Assembly (NCBI GenBank): GCA_945860865.1 | Contig: CAMARW010000007.1 | Location: 1-64,000 of the forward strand | Direction: 5' to 3' | Origin: Chitinophaga pinensis | GTDB lineage: Bacteria > Bacteroidota > Bacteroidia > UKL13-3 | Length of the DNA stretch: 64,000 bases | Shown here: piece by piece, positions 46,758-57,145 of the stretch | Layout: each line of letters starts with the position of its first letter | Numbering within the stretch: position 1 is the first letter of the stretch | Made by a program: the position numbers and the translations under genes | The notes under the pieces: generated by a model | Databases searched by the model: none | What the model was told of the DNA's origin: nothing | The model's input: only the letters and a program-made list of their open reading frames with translations

Positions 46758-49253
46758 ATGTATTTCATGAAGATATCTCACTTGAAAATCAGGAATTTTA
46801 GCAGTAAACAAGTGTTTCGCTTGTGTGTTTTGTTCCTTTTTATAGGTTTTAATTCGAGCCTTATTTTGGCTCAGAATGCCAAAATTGCGCAAGAAAATCT
46901 TGCTAATATTAGGATTGATGAGTTAAGCGACCAACAAATTGTTAATTTTAAGGATAAATTTTTGGCTCAAGGATTTGAACTGGTTAATTTAGAGCTAGAA
47001 TTGCAAAAGCGAGGATTGCCAAGCAGTGAAATTAAGAAGTTGGAGCTGCGACTAGAAAAAATACAAAAAAGCAGCGGTGGCTCAGAATTGGTTCAAACCG
47101 AAAATAAAAACACCAAAAGAACGAGTCCTAAAAAAGAAGAATCTTTGTTTGAAAATAGCAATCCCTTTGCAGCCTTGTTACCTAAAATATTTGGTTCAGA
47201 CCTATTTAACAACCCACGATTGAGTTTTGAGCCTAATTTAAAAATGGCTACTCCTTTAAACTATCAACTAGGACCAGAAGATGAGGTTTTGGTTGATATA
47301 TTTGGTTTTTCTGAGCAGAGCTTTAAGTTGTTGGTTTCGCCTGAAGGTCATATTAGAATCCCTAATTTTGGTCCAATTCAGGTGGCAGGTTTAACTATAG
47401 AGCAAGCGCAGCAAAAGATTAAATCGCAATTGATTAAGATATATCCAAGGATGCAAACAGGAGAAACGTCTGTATCTGTAAATTTGGGAAATATTAGAAA
47501 TATTCAGGTTACTATTTTGGGCGAAGTTGTTTTGCCTGGAACCTATTCATTGCCATCTTTGGCGTCTGCTTTTAATGCGCTGTATGTATCGGGCGGACCA
47601 AACATGAACGGGTCTTTTAGAAATATTAAAGTGATACGTGGCAACAGGGTTATAGCCAAAGTAGATATGTATGATTTTTTAGTGAATGGAAATTCGAAAG
47701 GTAATATTGCCTTAAAAGACCAAGATGTTATCAAAATTGAGCCTTACGATATTAGGGTAGAATTAACTGGTTTTGTAAAGCGTGATGGTTTTTTTGAGCT
47801 ATTGCCTAAGGAGAATTTGGGGCATTTGTTAAAATATGCAGGTGGGTTTACGGCTCAGGCATATGCAAAACGAATTAAGGTTACTAGAAATACAGGTAGT
47901 ATGAAAAGTGTTTCGGATGTGATGCAGGATAAGTTTGCCACATTTTTGCCGCAAAACGGAGATGTTTATGCTGTGGATAGCATTTTAACGCGTTACCAAA
48001 ATAGGGTTCAAATATCGGGAGCTGTTTTTAGGCCGGGTTATTTTAGTATTGATGAAAACAAAACACTTAAAACATTATTGGCCAATGCAGAGGGGGTAAA
48101 AGAGGATGCCTTTTTAACACGTGCTACTATTTTAAGAACCAAGGACGATAATTCATTGGAAATGATTTCTATAAACTTAAAAGAACTTATTGAAAAGGGG
48201 AGTGATATTGATCTGAAAAGAGAAGATAAAATAACGATAGCTTCTAAAATGGAAATGCGTGAGGAATTTAATCTAACCATCAACGGAAACGTTTTAAAGC
48301 CCGGAGTTTATCCATACGCATCTAAAATGAAGATTGAAGATCTTATTATATTGGCAGGCGGATTAAAAGAAGCTGCCTCGCTCAGCAACATTCAAATTGC
48401 GCATCGCTCATATGAGGTTGATAAATTAAATCCAAACAGTGATTTAGCCAAGGTTCAAACTATTTCAATCAATAAAGAGCTTAAGTCTGACCCAAATTTT
48501 GATTACGAATTAAAGCCATTTGATATTGTAACGGTGTTTTCTATTCCGGGTTACCAAGAACAAATTCAAGTAGAGATAAATGGCGAGGTTATATATCCAG
48601 GAAAATATGTTTTAGCCAAAGGCAATGAGCGTATTTCTGATATCATTAAACGGTCTGGCGGAATTACAGCAAATGGGTTCCCGGGTGGAGCAATTTTATT
48701 AAGAAAAAAAGGGAATAGCTTCCAAGATTTAATTGTAAAACAAAACAAATTAGATGCCCTAAAAAAGTTGAGTAAAGATTCTGTGAAGGTAAATGAGGAA
48801 ATAGAAAAGGAAATGTCTCGGGAGTTTGATATTGTTGGTATAAATTTAGAACGCATATTAAAGAAACCGGGTAATAAAGAAGATTTATTTGTGCGCAATG
48901 GAGATGTAATAGAGGTTCCATTCTTAAAGCAAACTGTTTTAGTTAGTGGTCAAGTTTTATACCCTGTACGTTTGCGTTTTGAGAGTGGTAGTAGTTTTAG
49001 GAGTTATGTATCTATGGCCGGTGGGTTTAGTTCTAAAGCTTCAAAGAAGCTTTCGTATATTGTTTATGCCAATGGAACAGCAAAAGACACTAAGAACTTT
49101 TTGTTTTTCAAGGTTTATCCGAAAGTTAAACCAGGAGCCGAAATTGTGGTGCCACAGAGAGATGATAAAAAAGCAATATCTGCTATAGAGATGGCAACGA
49201 TTGCAACTAGTTTAACAAGTATGATTTTTATAATTTCTACATTAATTAAATAA
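46758..49253 (+). CDS. Polysaccharide export protein (Wza-like, multi-SLBB)
   Basis: An 831-residue exported protein; a signal segment ends near residue 39 (SLILAQ). A poly-export domain (LNYQLGPEDEVLVDIFGFSEQSFKLLVSPEGHIR..., about 170-250) is followed by about six SLBB units, each with a G-x-V-x-x-P-G-x-Y/F core (LGEVVLPGTYSL, GAVFRPGYFSI, NGNVLKPGVYPY, NGEVIYPGKYVL, SGQVLYPVRLRF). A hydrophobic C-terminal helix (ATIATSLTSMIFIISTLI) ends the protein, as in Wza, where helices line the outer-membrane pore. It lacks an obvious lipobox. First gene of the Wzx/Wzy block; the Wzz gene follows after 3 bp. Confidence 0.9.
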   Translation: MYFMKISHLKIRNFSSKQVFRLCVLFLFIGFNSSLILAQNAKIAQENLANIRIDELSDQQIVNFKDKFLAQGFELVNLELELQKRGLPSSEIKKLELRLEKIQKSSGGSELVQTENKNTKRTSPKKEESLFENSNPFAALLPKIFGSDLFNNPRLSFEPNLKMATPLNYQLGPEDEVLVDIFGFSEQSFKLLVSPEGHIRIPNFGPIQVAGLTIEQAQQKIKSQLIKIYPRMQTGETSVSVNLGNIRNIQVTILGEVVLPGTYSLPSLASAFNALYVSGGPNMNGSFRNIKVIRGNRVIAKVDMYDFLVNGNSKGNIALKDQDVIKIEPYDIRVELTGFVKRDGFFELLPKENLGHLLKYAGGFTAQAYAKRIKVTRNTGSMKSVSDVMQDKFATFLPQNGDVYAVDSILTRYQNRVQISGAVFRPGYFSIDENKTLKTLLANAEGVKEDAFLTRATILRTKDDNSLEMISINLKELIEKGSDIDLKREDKITIASKMEMREEFNLTINGNVLKPGVYPYASKMKIEDLIILAGGLKEAASLSNIQIAHRSYEVDKLNPNSDLAKVQTISINKELKSDPNFDYELKPFDIVTVFSIPGYQEQIQVEINGEVIYPGKYVLAKGNERISDIIKRSGGITANGFPGGAILLRKKGNSFQDLIVKQNKLDALKKLSKDSVKVNEEIEKEMSREFDIVGINLERILKKPGNKEDLFVRNGDVIEVPFLKQTVLVSGQVLYPVRLRFESGSSFRSYVSMAGGFSSKASKKLSYIVYANGTAKDTKNFLFFKVYPKVKPGAEIVVPQRDDKKAISAIEMATIATSLTSMIFIISTLIK

Positions 49254-49256
49254 ATT

Positions 49257-50321
49257 ATGGAAGTAGAAATGAAGGAAATTAAAATGTCTGTGAATGCGTA
49301 TTTTAAATACCTTAAAAGGAATAGGATTTATCTAATTGCACCTTTTATTCTTGGATTAATTATAGGAATAAGTTATGCTATAATTAAAAAGCCAAAATAC
49401 GAGGCTCATGTTAGTTTTATTATTAATGAAAACGATAAAGGTTTAGGTAGCTCATTGCTATCATTAGCCGGTCAATCTGGATTGTTTTTGGGTGGTGGTG
49501 GCTTAACCCCTAATGATGACAAGATTTTATTTTTATTTGGTTCTCGCCGAATTATTGGGGAGGCTATATTGAAGAAAGTAAACCTTGAAGATAAAAATTC
49601 GGCGTTAATTGTAAATGAACTGATTAATGAACTAAAGATTTATTCTTATTGGGGCAAGGATACCCTGATGGCTGATTTTGCCAAAATTGAATCGGCAAAC
49701 TACGATGCATTGAGCCGACAAGAAAATAGAGCATTAGACGTTGTTATGGAGGTTTTGGTAAATGGCAAATTTTTTGAATATGAGGCATTAAAAAAGAAAT
49801 CATTGGTAGGGCAGGGCACCGGAATACTATTTATTAAGGCAACTCTTCCTAATGAAATTTTGGCCAAACGTTTGGCTGAAGAAATTTATGCATCTATCAG
49901 TGATTTTTATATTCAAAATGCGGTTCAAAAGCAACAATCTAATGTAAATTTGCTCGAGTCTAAATTAGATTCCGTTCAGCGTTTAATTCATAAGTTAGAG
50001 TCAAATCTTGGAGTTGCCTCCGATAATAATTTCAATGTTTTTAAAGCCAGCGGAAAAGTGGAGGAAGTTCGTTTAAAAAGAGATTTAGAAATACTAAATA
50101 CAATTATGGGCGAGCTAATTAAGAATTACGAATTCGCAAAAATTACCTTAGAGCAGCAAAGGCCATTTTTTAAATTGATAGATGGACCAACACTTCCATT
50201 AACAGCCCTCTATAAATCCAAGATTAAATATAGTCTATTGGCCGCTTTCGGTTTAAGTGTAGGAATGTTTTTGCTGCTAAGTGTTCAATATTTCAGATTA
50301 AAGAATGATCCAAAAAATTAA
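49257..50321 (+). CDS. Polysaccharide chain-length determinant (Wzz-like)
   Basis: A 354-residue inner-membrane protein with two spans (about 26-46 and 325-345) enclosing a periplasmic domain. The Wzz beta strand (YEAHVSFIINENDKG) and a coiled coil (NVNLLESKLDSVQRLIHKLE) are present, and the pre-TM2 proline-rich segment reads DGPTLPLTALYKSK. There is no C-terminal tyrosine-kinase domain, so it is the co-polymerase type. It overlaps the flippase gene by 17 bp. It should set the length of the polymer made by the Wzy-like protein. Confidence 0.88.
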   Translation: MEVEMKEIKMSVNAYFKYLKRNRIYLIAPFILGLIIGISYAIIKKPKYEAHVSFIINENDKGLGSSLLSLAGQSGLFLGGGGLTPNDDKILFLFGSRRIIGEAILKKVNLEDKNSALIVNELINELKIYSYWGKDTLMADFAKIESANYDALSRQENRALDVVMEVLVNGKFFEYEALKKKSLVGQGTGILFIKATLPNEILAKRLAEEIYASISDFYIQNAVQKQQSNVNLLESKLDSVQRLIHKLESNLGVASDNNFNVFKASGKVEEVRLKRDLEILNTIMGELIKNYEFAKITLEQQRPFFKLIDGPTLPLTALYKSKIKYSLLAAFGLSVGMFLLLSVQYFRLKNDPKN

Positions 50322-51591
50322 AAATGAACTCATTGGGCATTCTGGTTTTTTTAAGGTAACCCTGCTTTCTTCTTTATCGAGTGGGTTAAAAATTGTTATT
50401 AGTTTTGTGGTTAGTAAATTTCTAGCCATTTATGGCGGCCCGGCAGGATTTGCAATGGTAGGCCAAATGAATAATTTCTTGAGTATTTTGCATGCGTTTG
50501 GGTCTGGTGGGTTTAATACCGGACTAACAAAATATGTATCCGAATATGAGAATAATTCGGAAATGCGAAATAGGTTTATAGCTACAACACTATTTTTGAT
50601 GGTAATTCTCACGAGTGTTTCTGCTATTTTTTTATTGGCTTTCTCCTCATTAGTTTCAAACTATTTATTTCAAACAGACGACTATCAATTATACATAGCT
50701 ATTACAGGCTTTATGATGTTTTTATATAATGCTGGTCATGTATTTTTGGCTGTTTTTAATGGTTTAAAGCTTTTTAAAACATTTATATTTGTTAATATAT
50801 TAATAAGTTTTGCAGGTTTAATTAGCTCTTTATTATGTATTTATTTTTGGGGTATTCAAGGCGCTGTTATAGCTATTATTATTAATCTTGCGTTTTATCT
50901 CTTGGTATTGATGCCTTTTTTAAAAAAGGCAGATTGGTTCGATTTCAGAGAGATTCGTTTTCGTTTTTTTTCCTCTGAGACCAAAAAACTGAGCTCGTTT
51001 ACCCTCATGTTTTTGGCAAGTTCAAGTGTAACCCCTATTGTGCAAATTGCTTTAAGAACTTATTTATTTAATCAATATTCTGAGATAAGCGCGGGCTTTT
51101 GGGAGGCTCTTAATAGGTTTTCGCAAATTCCAGTTTTAATTTTAACAACTGCATTTAGCACCTATTACTTACCCCACCTGGCTCAAATAAAAACGCATGC
51201 CTTAATGCGTATCGAAATCCGTAAAACCATTAAATTGGTAATACCCATGAGTTTGTTTATTTTAGGGGTTTTATATGTTTTTCGTGAATTACTTATTCGA
51301 TTAGTTTTTACACAGGGATTTGAACCAGTTTCTGATCTGCTTTTATGGCAGTTAATTGGTGATTTTCTGAGATTATTGAGCTTTGTATTTGCCTATGTGC
51401 TGTTGGCCAAAGCCCAAACATTATTTTATATTTTGGGAGAAGTTTTTTTTGGAGTATGCATGTATGCTTCAGCCATTTTTTTATTGCCCCAATATGGGTT
51501 GGTAGGTATTACCTATGCCTATAGTTTAAGTTATTTTTTATACCTTGTACTAGTGGTGTTTTTCTTTTATAGGAGTAAATGGGATGGGTAA
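50305..51591 (+). CDS. Polysaccharide flippase (Wzx, O-antigen translocase type)
   Basis: A 428-residue protein with about twelve hydrophobic segments. The N-terminal pattern (KVTLLSSLSSGLKIVISFVVSKFLAIYGGPAGFAMVGQMNNF) is typical for the WzxB/WzxE-type O-antigen translocases of the MOP superfamily, which flip undecaprenyl-pyrophosphate-linked repeat units to the periplasm. It overlaps the Wzz-like gene by 17 bp and the next glycosyltransferase by 8 bp, so expression is tightly linked. Confidence 0.9.
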   Translation: MIQKIKNELIGHSGFFKVTLLSSLSSGLKIVISFVVSKFLAIYGGPAGFAMVGQMNNFLSILHAFGSGGFNTGLTKYVSEYENNSEMRNRFIATTLFLMVILTSVSAIFLLAFSSLVSNYLFQTDDYQLYIAITGFMMFLYNAGHVFLAVFNGLKLFKTFIFVNILISFAGLISSLLCIYFWGIQGAVIAIIINLAFYLLVLMPFLKKADWFDFREIRFRFFSSETKKLSSFTLMFLASSSVTPIVQIALRTYLFNQYSEISAGFWEALNRFSQIPVLILTTAFSTYYLPHLAQIKTHALMRIEIRKTIKLVIPMSLFILGVLYVFRELLIRLVFTQGFEPVSDLLLWQLIGDFLRLLSFVFAYVLLAKAQTLFYILGEVFFGVCMYASAIFLLPQYGLVGITYAYSLSYFLYLVLVVFFFYRSKWDG

Positions 51592-52618
51592 AAAAATAGT
51601 CTTTTTAATTTATACCTTAACGCCAACGGGTGGTTTAAAAGTATTGTTTAAGATTGGCAATAAGTTAAAAGAAAGTGGTTATGATGTTGAATTTTATGTA
51701 GCCGAAAATTTAGCAGATTACCCTTTGCAATACCAAAATAGTTGCAAAATTGTAGGAGCGAATGGAAATGTGCTAAATACTTTTTTCTCGAGGTTAGCTT
51801 ATTTGTTTAATGCACAAATAAAAGCAGATGTTATTGTAGCAACTTATTTCCCTACAGCCATAGCGGCTTACTTTAATAAAAATATAGTGGGGAAACTACT
51901 TTATTACGTTCAAGCAGATGAGACTCATTTTTTCTCTTTTAGGTTGTTAACTTTAGTAAGGAGATTCCATTATTTTCTATTTGCACATGTTTCTTATTTA
52001 ATACCCATTCGTAAAATTGTAAATTGTGCGGGTTCCACTACTTCTTTATCTAAAAGAAATAACTATCCTGTAATTCCCCCAGGTTTTGATCCAATTATAT
52101 ATAATCCATCTAAAAAGGGGGTAAATACTGTTTTAAAAATTGGCCATATCTCAAGGGTGGAGAGGCGTAAAGGTAGTTTAGAGTTTTTTGAAGCCATGAA
52201 GCTTTTGAGAGAGGAAGGATTAGATTTTGAGATTTTAATTGCCTATGATTTCTGCAAAGAAACTGCACAAGTAGATTATGAAAAGTGCAAGCCAAAGAGC
52301 GAGAGTGAATTAGCCGATTTTTATTCTAGTTGTGATATTATTATCTCCACAGTTTGGGAAAAAGGTTTTGCTTATCCGCCACTCGAAACAATGGCTTGTG
52401 GTTCTATAAGTATTTCAACGCCAATTGATTATGGCAAAGAATGGCATGATCATGTTCCTATTGCAGTTAACAATGCTAGCGCCATTAAAGAGGCTGTTTT
52501 ATGGATAGTAAATAATCCTTTAGAAGCAGAAAAAATTAGACAAAATGGGATAGCCACTTCTCATAAATATACTTGGGATTTTATTGTAGAAAGCTGGATT
52601 AAAGAAATAGAAAAATGA
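51584..52618 (+). CDS. Glycosyltransferase, GT4 family
   Basis: A 344-residue GT-B enzyme. The N domain starts with KKIVFLIYTLTPTGGLKVLFKIG, and the donor-binding domain has GHISRVERRKG and the E-x7-E-like STVWEKGFAYPPLETMACG with the sugar-nucleotide glutamates. It should add one sugar of the repeat unit on the cytoplasmic side. The start lies inside the wzx 3' end and the stop overlaps the next ORF (ATGA). Confidence 0.87.
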   Translation: MGKKIVFLIYTLTPTGGLKVLFKIGNKLKESGYDVEFYVAENLADYPLQYQNSCKIVGANGNVLNTFFSRLAYLFNAQIKADVIVATYFPTAIAAYFNKNIVGKLLYYVQADETHFFSFRLLTLVRRFHYFLFAHVSYLIPIRKIVNCAGSTTSLSKRNNYPVIPPGFDPIIYNPSKKGVNTVLKIGHISRVERRKGSLEFFEAMKLLREEGLDFEILIAYDFCKETAQVDYEKCKPKSESELADFYSSCDIIISTVWEKGFAYPPLETMACGSISISTPIDYGKEWHDHVPIAVNNASAIKEAVLWIVNNPLEAEKIRQNGIATSHKYTWDFIVESWIKEIEK

Positions 52619-53943
52619 AATTTTTTGCCAATACATATCGGGTTGTTTTTGGGATATTGTTTCTTTATCTATTTATAAATATTCCAATATACATTCAAAC
52701 CAACACCTACAAATTGCCTATTATTAGAATGCAGTTAATAGAATTAATTGCGTGGGTTTCGGCATTAGGCTATTTATCTTTGTTTTTATTTGCAAAAAAA
52801 ATACATGTTTGGCTCGAACCAAATCTAGTAAAAACCTATTTTGTTTGGCTTGCATACTCACTTTTGTCAATTGTTTTATTGGTCCGGTTTTCATACCAAA
52901 TTCCTTATTATTTCTATTTAATTTTCACCTTATTGCCCTACTATTTTTTGTTTGTTATGCAATTGATAGGCTTTACAGAACTGAATAGAGAAAAAACCTT
53001 GACATTTCTTAATCAAACGATTTTATGGTTGGGTAAAGCATATATACCTGTGTTTGCCTTTGCTTGTTTGCAGTATATTTTTAAATCAGATTTTGTTAAC
53101 CTAAATACTGAGGAAAAAACCTTGCAAGCAACAAGTGAATTATTAGGTTCATTTAGGCCACGGTCTATCTTTAATTCTTCGTATGAATTTGGGCTATATT
53201 CTTTGTTGGTATTTTGTCTTTTTATACCCCTAATTGATATAAAAGAATTGAAAAAAAATAAGGTAGTTTTATGGATTACGGTTTTAAGTGCAATTGGAAT
53301 AGTCTTGTCTTTTACGCGCAATGTATACCTATTATGGGGTATGGTTTTAATTGTTTTATATGTGTTTAAGGAATGGCAAAATGCAATATTTTTGAAACGA
53401 ATTTTGCCGCATATTTTTACAATTTTATCATTTGCATTGCTATTAATTTTGTCGTTTCAGGCATTATCTGGTGTTATGTTAACAGATTTTTTAAGCAGCG
53501 AATCTACCTTTGTAAGATTTAGCCTTTTATATGCTTTAATGGAAGGATTGGTGTTGAATGGAAGTATAATTGATATTTTATTTGGCTGGGGTTTAATTCA
53601 ACATGCAGGCGATTCAAATTTAATATCCATTTTTCCTGACATTTACAATTCTGAAGATGGTACACTGGGTGTAGATAATTTGTTTTTTGCAGTGTTTTTA
53701 AATCAAGGGTTGATTGGTTTGGGCATATATTTAGTCTTGTTTCAAAAGATGTGGAATAAATTGTGTTCGTATTATTATGCCTCTAAAAATGCTTTAATAT
53801 TGAGCAGTATATTACTGCTTGGATCTTTTTTAGGTGCCGGTGTTTTTAACTTGGTACATTATGGCATTTATGGATACTTCGTTTGGTTTTTTGCATTTGC
53901 GGCACTAAGTTTATTCCCAAGAAAAAAAGAGTCATCAAGTTAA
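52615..53943 (+). CDS. O-antigen polymerase-like membrane protein (Wzy)
   Basis: A 442-residue polytopic protein with about eleven spans and one large periplasmic loop near residues 290-350. [15 protein letters not shown] segment before it and T-F-V-R-F in the loop match the arginine-bearing loops of Wzy polymerases and WaaL ligases. Wzy proteins share little sequence, so position in the locus (after Wzz, Wzx, GT4) is the main argument. It would join repeat units in the periplasm. The stop overlaps the convergent aminotransferase by four bases. Confidence 0.78.
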   Translation: MKFFANTYRVVFGILFLYLFINIPIYIQTNTYKLPIIRMQLIELIAWVSALGYLSLFLFAKKIHVWLEPNLVKTYFVWLAYSLLSIVLLVRFSYQIPYYFYLIFTLLPYYFLFVMQLIGFTELNREKTLTFLNQTILWLGKAYIPVFAFACLQYIFKSDFVNLNTEEKTLQATSELLGSFRPRSIFNSSYEFGLYSLLVFCLFIPLIDIKELKKNKVVLWITVLSAIGIVLSFTRNVYLLWGMVLIVLYVFKEWQNAIFLKRILPHIFTILSFALLLILSFQALSGVMLTDFLSSESTFVRFSLLYALMEGLVLNGSIIDILFGWGLIQHAGDSNLISIFPDIYNSEDGTLGVDNLFFAVFLNQGLIGLGIYLVLFQKMWNKLCSYYYASKNALILSSILLLGSFLGAGVFNLVHYGIYGYFVWFFAFAALSLFPRKKESSS

Positions 53944-55052
53944 AATTTACGCTCAAAAAACGATTTAATTTCGCCGCAAATATAACTTATCTCTTCTATG
54001 CTCATGCCTGGATAGAGTGGCAAACTCAGCGCTGTATTGGCAATTTCTTCTGCAATAGGAAAGTCGCCTTTTTTATAATTTAATTCTTTATAAGCTTCCT
54101 GTAAATGTGGTGGAACGGGATAATGAATAAGTGTGCCAATTCCTGCACTGCTTAAATAGGCCTGCAATTCATTTCTTTTATGGGTTCTAACCAAAAAAAT
54201 ATGGTATACATGGTCTGCTTTATCAGCCGTTTTTGGGAGTATTATATCTGCAATCGGACTTAATAATTCAAGGTATACTTTTGCTAGGGATTTCCTTTGG
54301 CCTGTCCACTTGTTTAAATAGTTTAATTTAACAGATAAAAAAGCGGCTTGCACCTCGTCTAATCTAGAATTTATACCTTTTACTTGATTGTAATATTTCT
54401 CTTGTGAGCCATAGTTTCGAAGTATTTGCACTTTTTGAAACAGTTCCTGGTTAGCTGTTGTAACGGCACCAGCATCTCCCAATGCGCCTAGGTTTTTTCC
54501 GGGGTAAAAACTGGTGGCATTAATATCTCCAAATGATCCGCATGTTTTGTTATTATATTGCGCCCCTTGTGCTTGGGCATTGTCTTCAATAACAAATAAA
54601 TTATGTTCTTTTGCCAATTGCATAATATCATCCATCTCGCAACTTTGCCCATATAAATGCACCGGAATAATGGCTTTGGTTCGAGCCGAAATATGAGACT
54701 TAATTTGTTCTGCGCAAATATTGTAGGTATCTATACTGGGTTCAACAGGAATAGGCTTTGCGCCTACGTATGAAACGGCCAACCATGTGGCAATATAGGT
54801 GTTAGAAGGAACGATAACTTCATCGCCTTCGCCAATTTCTAGTGTTATTAAACTTAAGATGAGTGCGTCTAATCCGTTGGCAACACCCGCGCAGAAAGGA
54901 ACTTTAGAGAATGCTGCATATGCTTCTTCGAAGGTTTTGAGCTGATTTCCCATTATAAACCAATTTGATTGGTAAGTGGTTTTAAACGCCTCAAAAATCT
55001 CTGCTTCAATTTCTTTGTGAGCTGCAGCAAAATTTAGATAGGGTATTTTCAT
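53940..55052 (-). CDS. Sugar 3-aminotransferase of the DegT/DnrJ family (FdtB/QdtB-like)
   Basis: A 370-residue PLP aminotransferase of the DegT/DnrJ/EryC1 family. Lys186 in [15 protein letters not shown] is the PLP lysine; [11 protein letters not shown] holds the cofactor Asp/Gln, and [12 protein letters not shown] and YPVPPHLQ are further family segments. The adjacent ketoisomerase gene points to dTDP-3-keto-6-deoxyhexose as the substrate, as for FdtB (galacto) or QdtB (gluco). Sequence alone does not settle the sugar. It overlaps the acetyltransferase gene by four bases and reads against the operon on either side. Confidence 0.9.
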   Translation of the reverse strand: MKIPYLNFAAAHKEIEAEIFEAFKTTYQSNWFIMGNQLKTFEEAYAAFSKVPFCAGVANGLDALILSLITLEIGEGDEVIVPSNTYIATWLAVSYVGAKPIPVEPSIDTYNICAEQIKSHISARTKAIIPVHLYGQSCEMDDIMQLAKEHNLFVIEDNAQAQGAQYNNKTCGSFGDINATSFYPGKNLGALGDAGAVTTANQELFQKVQILRNYGSQEKYYNQVKGINSRLDEVQAAFLSVKLNYLNKWTGQRKSLAKVYLELLSPIADIILPKTADKADHVYHIFLVRTHKRNELQAYLSSAGIGTLIHYPVPPHLQEAYKELNYKKGDFPIAEEIANTALSLPLYPGMSIEEISYICGEIKSFFERKF

Positions 55053-55606
55053 AGCTCCTGCATTCCTTTTTCGGTTAAAATAAATTTGCTGCCATTCTGC
55101 GATTGGTAAATATTGTTTTCAAGCAAGCTCAATTTGTTGCCTTCTTTATCTACCCAGCCTTTAATTTTGGCTGGATTTCCATATACCAAGGCATGGTTGG
55201 GCACGTCTTTGGTTATAACTGAACCAATACCCGTCATGGCATACTCGCCTACAACCACACCTGCTAATACCGTTGAGTTGGCTCCAATACTTGCGCCTTT
55301 TTTGATGAGGATGGGTACTGATTCTATATACTGTTTGCTTCTTGGGCGTGCATCATTTGTAAAAACTACGTTCGGACCAAGAAATACGTTGTCTTCAAGC
55401 TTTACTCCTTCCCAAATATAAATGCCAGATTTAATGGTTACATCATTGCCAATTTCTACTTTTTGTTCTATAAAACAATGATCGCATATGTTGCAATTTT
55501 CGCCAATTTCTACTTCAGATAAAATATGTACAAAGGCCCAAATTCTCGAGTTTTTGCCAATTTTTTTAGTGTCTACTATAGCGCTAGGATGTACGTAATA
55601 TTCCAT
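55049..55606 (-). CDS. Sugar N-acetyltransferase with hexapeptide repeats (FdtC/QdtC-like)
   Basis: A 185-residue left-handed beta-helix acyltransferase with repeated [LIV]-G-x-x hexads ([68 protein letters not shown]). The VHIL and NDxxPRS region is typical of sugar 3-N-acetyltransferases using acetyl-CoA. A short extra tail of about 35 residues follows the helix. Middle gene of the three-gene cassette; it should acetylate the 3-amino sugar made by the aminotransferase. A WbpD/WlbB-like role is the main alternative. Confidence 0.87.
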   Translation of the reverse strand: MEYYVHPSAIVDTKKIGKNSRIWAFVHILSEVEIGENCNICDHCFIEQKVEIGNDVTIKSGIYIWEGVKLEDNVFLGPNVVFTNDARPRSKQYIESVPILIKKGASIGANSTVLAGVVVGEYAMTGIGSVITKDVPNHALVYGNPAKIKGWVDKEGNKLSLLENNIYQSQNGSKFILTEKGMQEL

Positions 55607-55608
55607 GG

Positions 55609-56019
55609 TTATTTACCCCAGATACTTAGAAAATCATCGTAATTGCGGATATAATCTTTCTCGTCGTAATCGGTTGAGGCCAGCACCAGTTGAACCGCAT
55701 TATGCGAATATTGCATGGTATGCCATACATTGGGTGGAATGTACAAACCTTGTGTTGGATCTGATAATACAAATGTCTGAATTTGCTTATCGGCCGTTTC
55801 GGTGTTGACAATAATTTTACCACAAACCGCAATCAAAAATTGCTCTGTTTGGTGGTGTGCATGTCGGCCACGCACAATGTTCTCCGGTGTGTAATAGGTC
55901 CAGAAAGTTCTTTTTATAGAGAACGGAACCATATTAGAGTCGCCCACGGTAATATATCCGGTAGCACTTTCGCCCAACTTAGTTAATGGCACAACGTGAG
56001 GCTGATTATAGCTTTTCAT
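55609..56019 (-). CDS. dTDP-4-oxo-6-deoxyglucose 3,4-ketoisomerase (FdtA/QdtA-like cupin)
   Basis: A 136-residue cupin of the WxcM-like/FdtA family. The segments VPFSIKRTFWTY, RGRHAHHQTEQFLIAVCGKI and LYIPPNVWHTMQYS include the catalytic histidines (HAHH) and the conserved VWH. The family moves the keto group of dTDP-4-keto-6-deoxyglucose from C4 to C3, giving either the galacto (FdtA) or gluco (QdtA) product. First gene of the cassette, with a -7 box TATGTTTG just upstream. RmlA and RmlB, which make the substrate, are not in the window. Confidence 0.9.
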   Translation of the reverse strand: MKSYNQPHVVPLTKLGESATGYITVGDSNMVPFSIKRTFWTYYTPENIVRGRHAHHQTEQFLIAVCGKIIVNTETADKQIQTFVLSDPTQGLYIPPNVWHTMQYSHNAVQLVLASTDYDEKDYIRNYDDFLSIWGK

Positions 56020-56263
56020 TCATTTAATTTTACTATACAAACATAAGGGCTAGTTTGGTTTTTTAAAAATTCTGAAGCTCCAAATAACATGTTTTGGAAT
56101 AAAATTGATATAATTTGAATAAACAGGGAGTGCAGATGGTTATTATGCACTTAAAGTGGAAACTATCAGAGGAACCGCATTCAAAAAGTTAGTGGTTCTA
56201 AATAATTTTTAAAAAGCCAATTTAGAATATTTGGTTATTTTCGCCAAATAATACGTAATTGCC
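56020..56263. other. Divergent intergenic region between two halves of the polysaccharide locus
   Basis: This 244-bp gap has no gene. It carries the fdtA-side -7 box at its left edge, AT-rich sequence in the middle, and at 56229-56249 an inverted repeat (ATTTGG / CCAAAT, 9-nt loop) just upstream of the TTG start of the first right-hand glycosyltransferase. TATTTTCG (56236-56243) inside the loop resembles a -7 box. Confidence 0.5.
56038..56045 (-). promoter_or_regulatory. -7 promoter box for the fdtA-like cassette
   Basis: On the minus strand TATGTTTG matches TAnnTTTG exactly, 18 bp before the start codon. A TTG at the expected -33 distance is not visible, so the promoter is incomplete by the consensus. 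Confidence 0.45.
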
Positions 56264-57145
56264 TTGGATGTATCCATTATTATACCTTTTTACCAGCGAA
56301 AAGCAGATTTGTTGAGGCTGTTACAGTCGGTTCAAAAATCTCTGTTACTTTGCAATTCTGGCATACAGGCAGAAATTATTATATTAATAGACTCTCCCGA
56401 AAATACCATACATGAATTGGAAATGCTCTTATCCGAAATTTCAGATTTACATTCTTTATGTACGTTTCAAGTTATTTATAATGAGAAAAATATAGGTGTA
56501 GCCCAAACCCGTAACAAGGGTTTAGCGCTTGCCAAAGGGGAGTATATTCACCTCATAGACCAAGATGATGAGGTGCATCCAGATTTTTATTATAAAGTAA
56601 GTGCTGCCTTACAAAACCATGATTGGGTTTTGGTTAATGGCCTCTTTCAATTCGATTTGGTTCAAAAAAGCCAAAAAATTTATTACCTTAAACCTGCCTT
56701 AACCTTACAAAATTTTGTAACCGACGGTTTCCTTCGTTCGCCTGGTCAGGTTGTATTTGCCAGAAAATTGAAGCAAGGAAAAGCGTTTATTTCTGTGCCC
56801 AATAGTGCGGGTGCCGACGATCGTTTTTTTTGGATACAGCAATTTGCCCTGAACCCAAACATGCGAGTAAGCTATGTTTTGGAGCCATTGTATGTGGCAC
56901 ATATACACAATGAGAATTTTAGTGCCGATAGTTTGCAATTGTACCAATGTTGCTTGAGCATTTGGGAGAATTGGGATTTTAAAGAATTGCCCATTCCAAA
57001 AAATTGGGTAAATGAGAATATATTAGCATTAAAATATATTTTAGGAAAAGAGAGAAATTTTAAGAGTTTTTTGGCATATATAAGGTATAAATTTAAGTTA
57101 AACAGAATGATTAGGTTCTTCATAAAAAAGGTTTTGTTGTCATGA
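56264..57145 (+). CDS. Glycosyltransferase, GT2 family
   Basis: A 293-residue GT-A enzyme. It opens VSIIIPFYQRKADLLRLLQSV; NIGVAQTRNKGLALAKGEY and LIDQDDEVHPDF give the donor-binding motif (DQDDE in place of DxDD). No ATG precedes the conserved start in frame, so TTG at 56264 is the likely initiator. First gene of the right-hand block; the stop overlaps the next start by four bases. Confidence 0.85.
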   Translation: MDVSIIIPFYQRKADLLRLLQSVQKSLLLCNSGIQAEIIILIDSPENTIHELEMLLSEISDLHSLCTFQVIYNEKNIGVAQTRNKGLALAKGEYIHLIDQDDEVHPDFYYKVSAALQNHDWVLVNGLFQFDLVQKSQKIYYLKPALTLQNFVTDGFLRSPGQVVFARKLKQGKAFISVPNSAGADDRFFWIQQFALNPNMRVSYVLEPLYVAHIHNENFSADSLQLYQCCLSIWENWDFKELPIPKNWVNENILALKYILGKERNFKSFLAYIRYKFKLNRMIRFFIKKVLLS

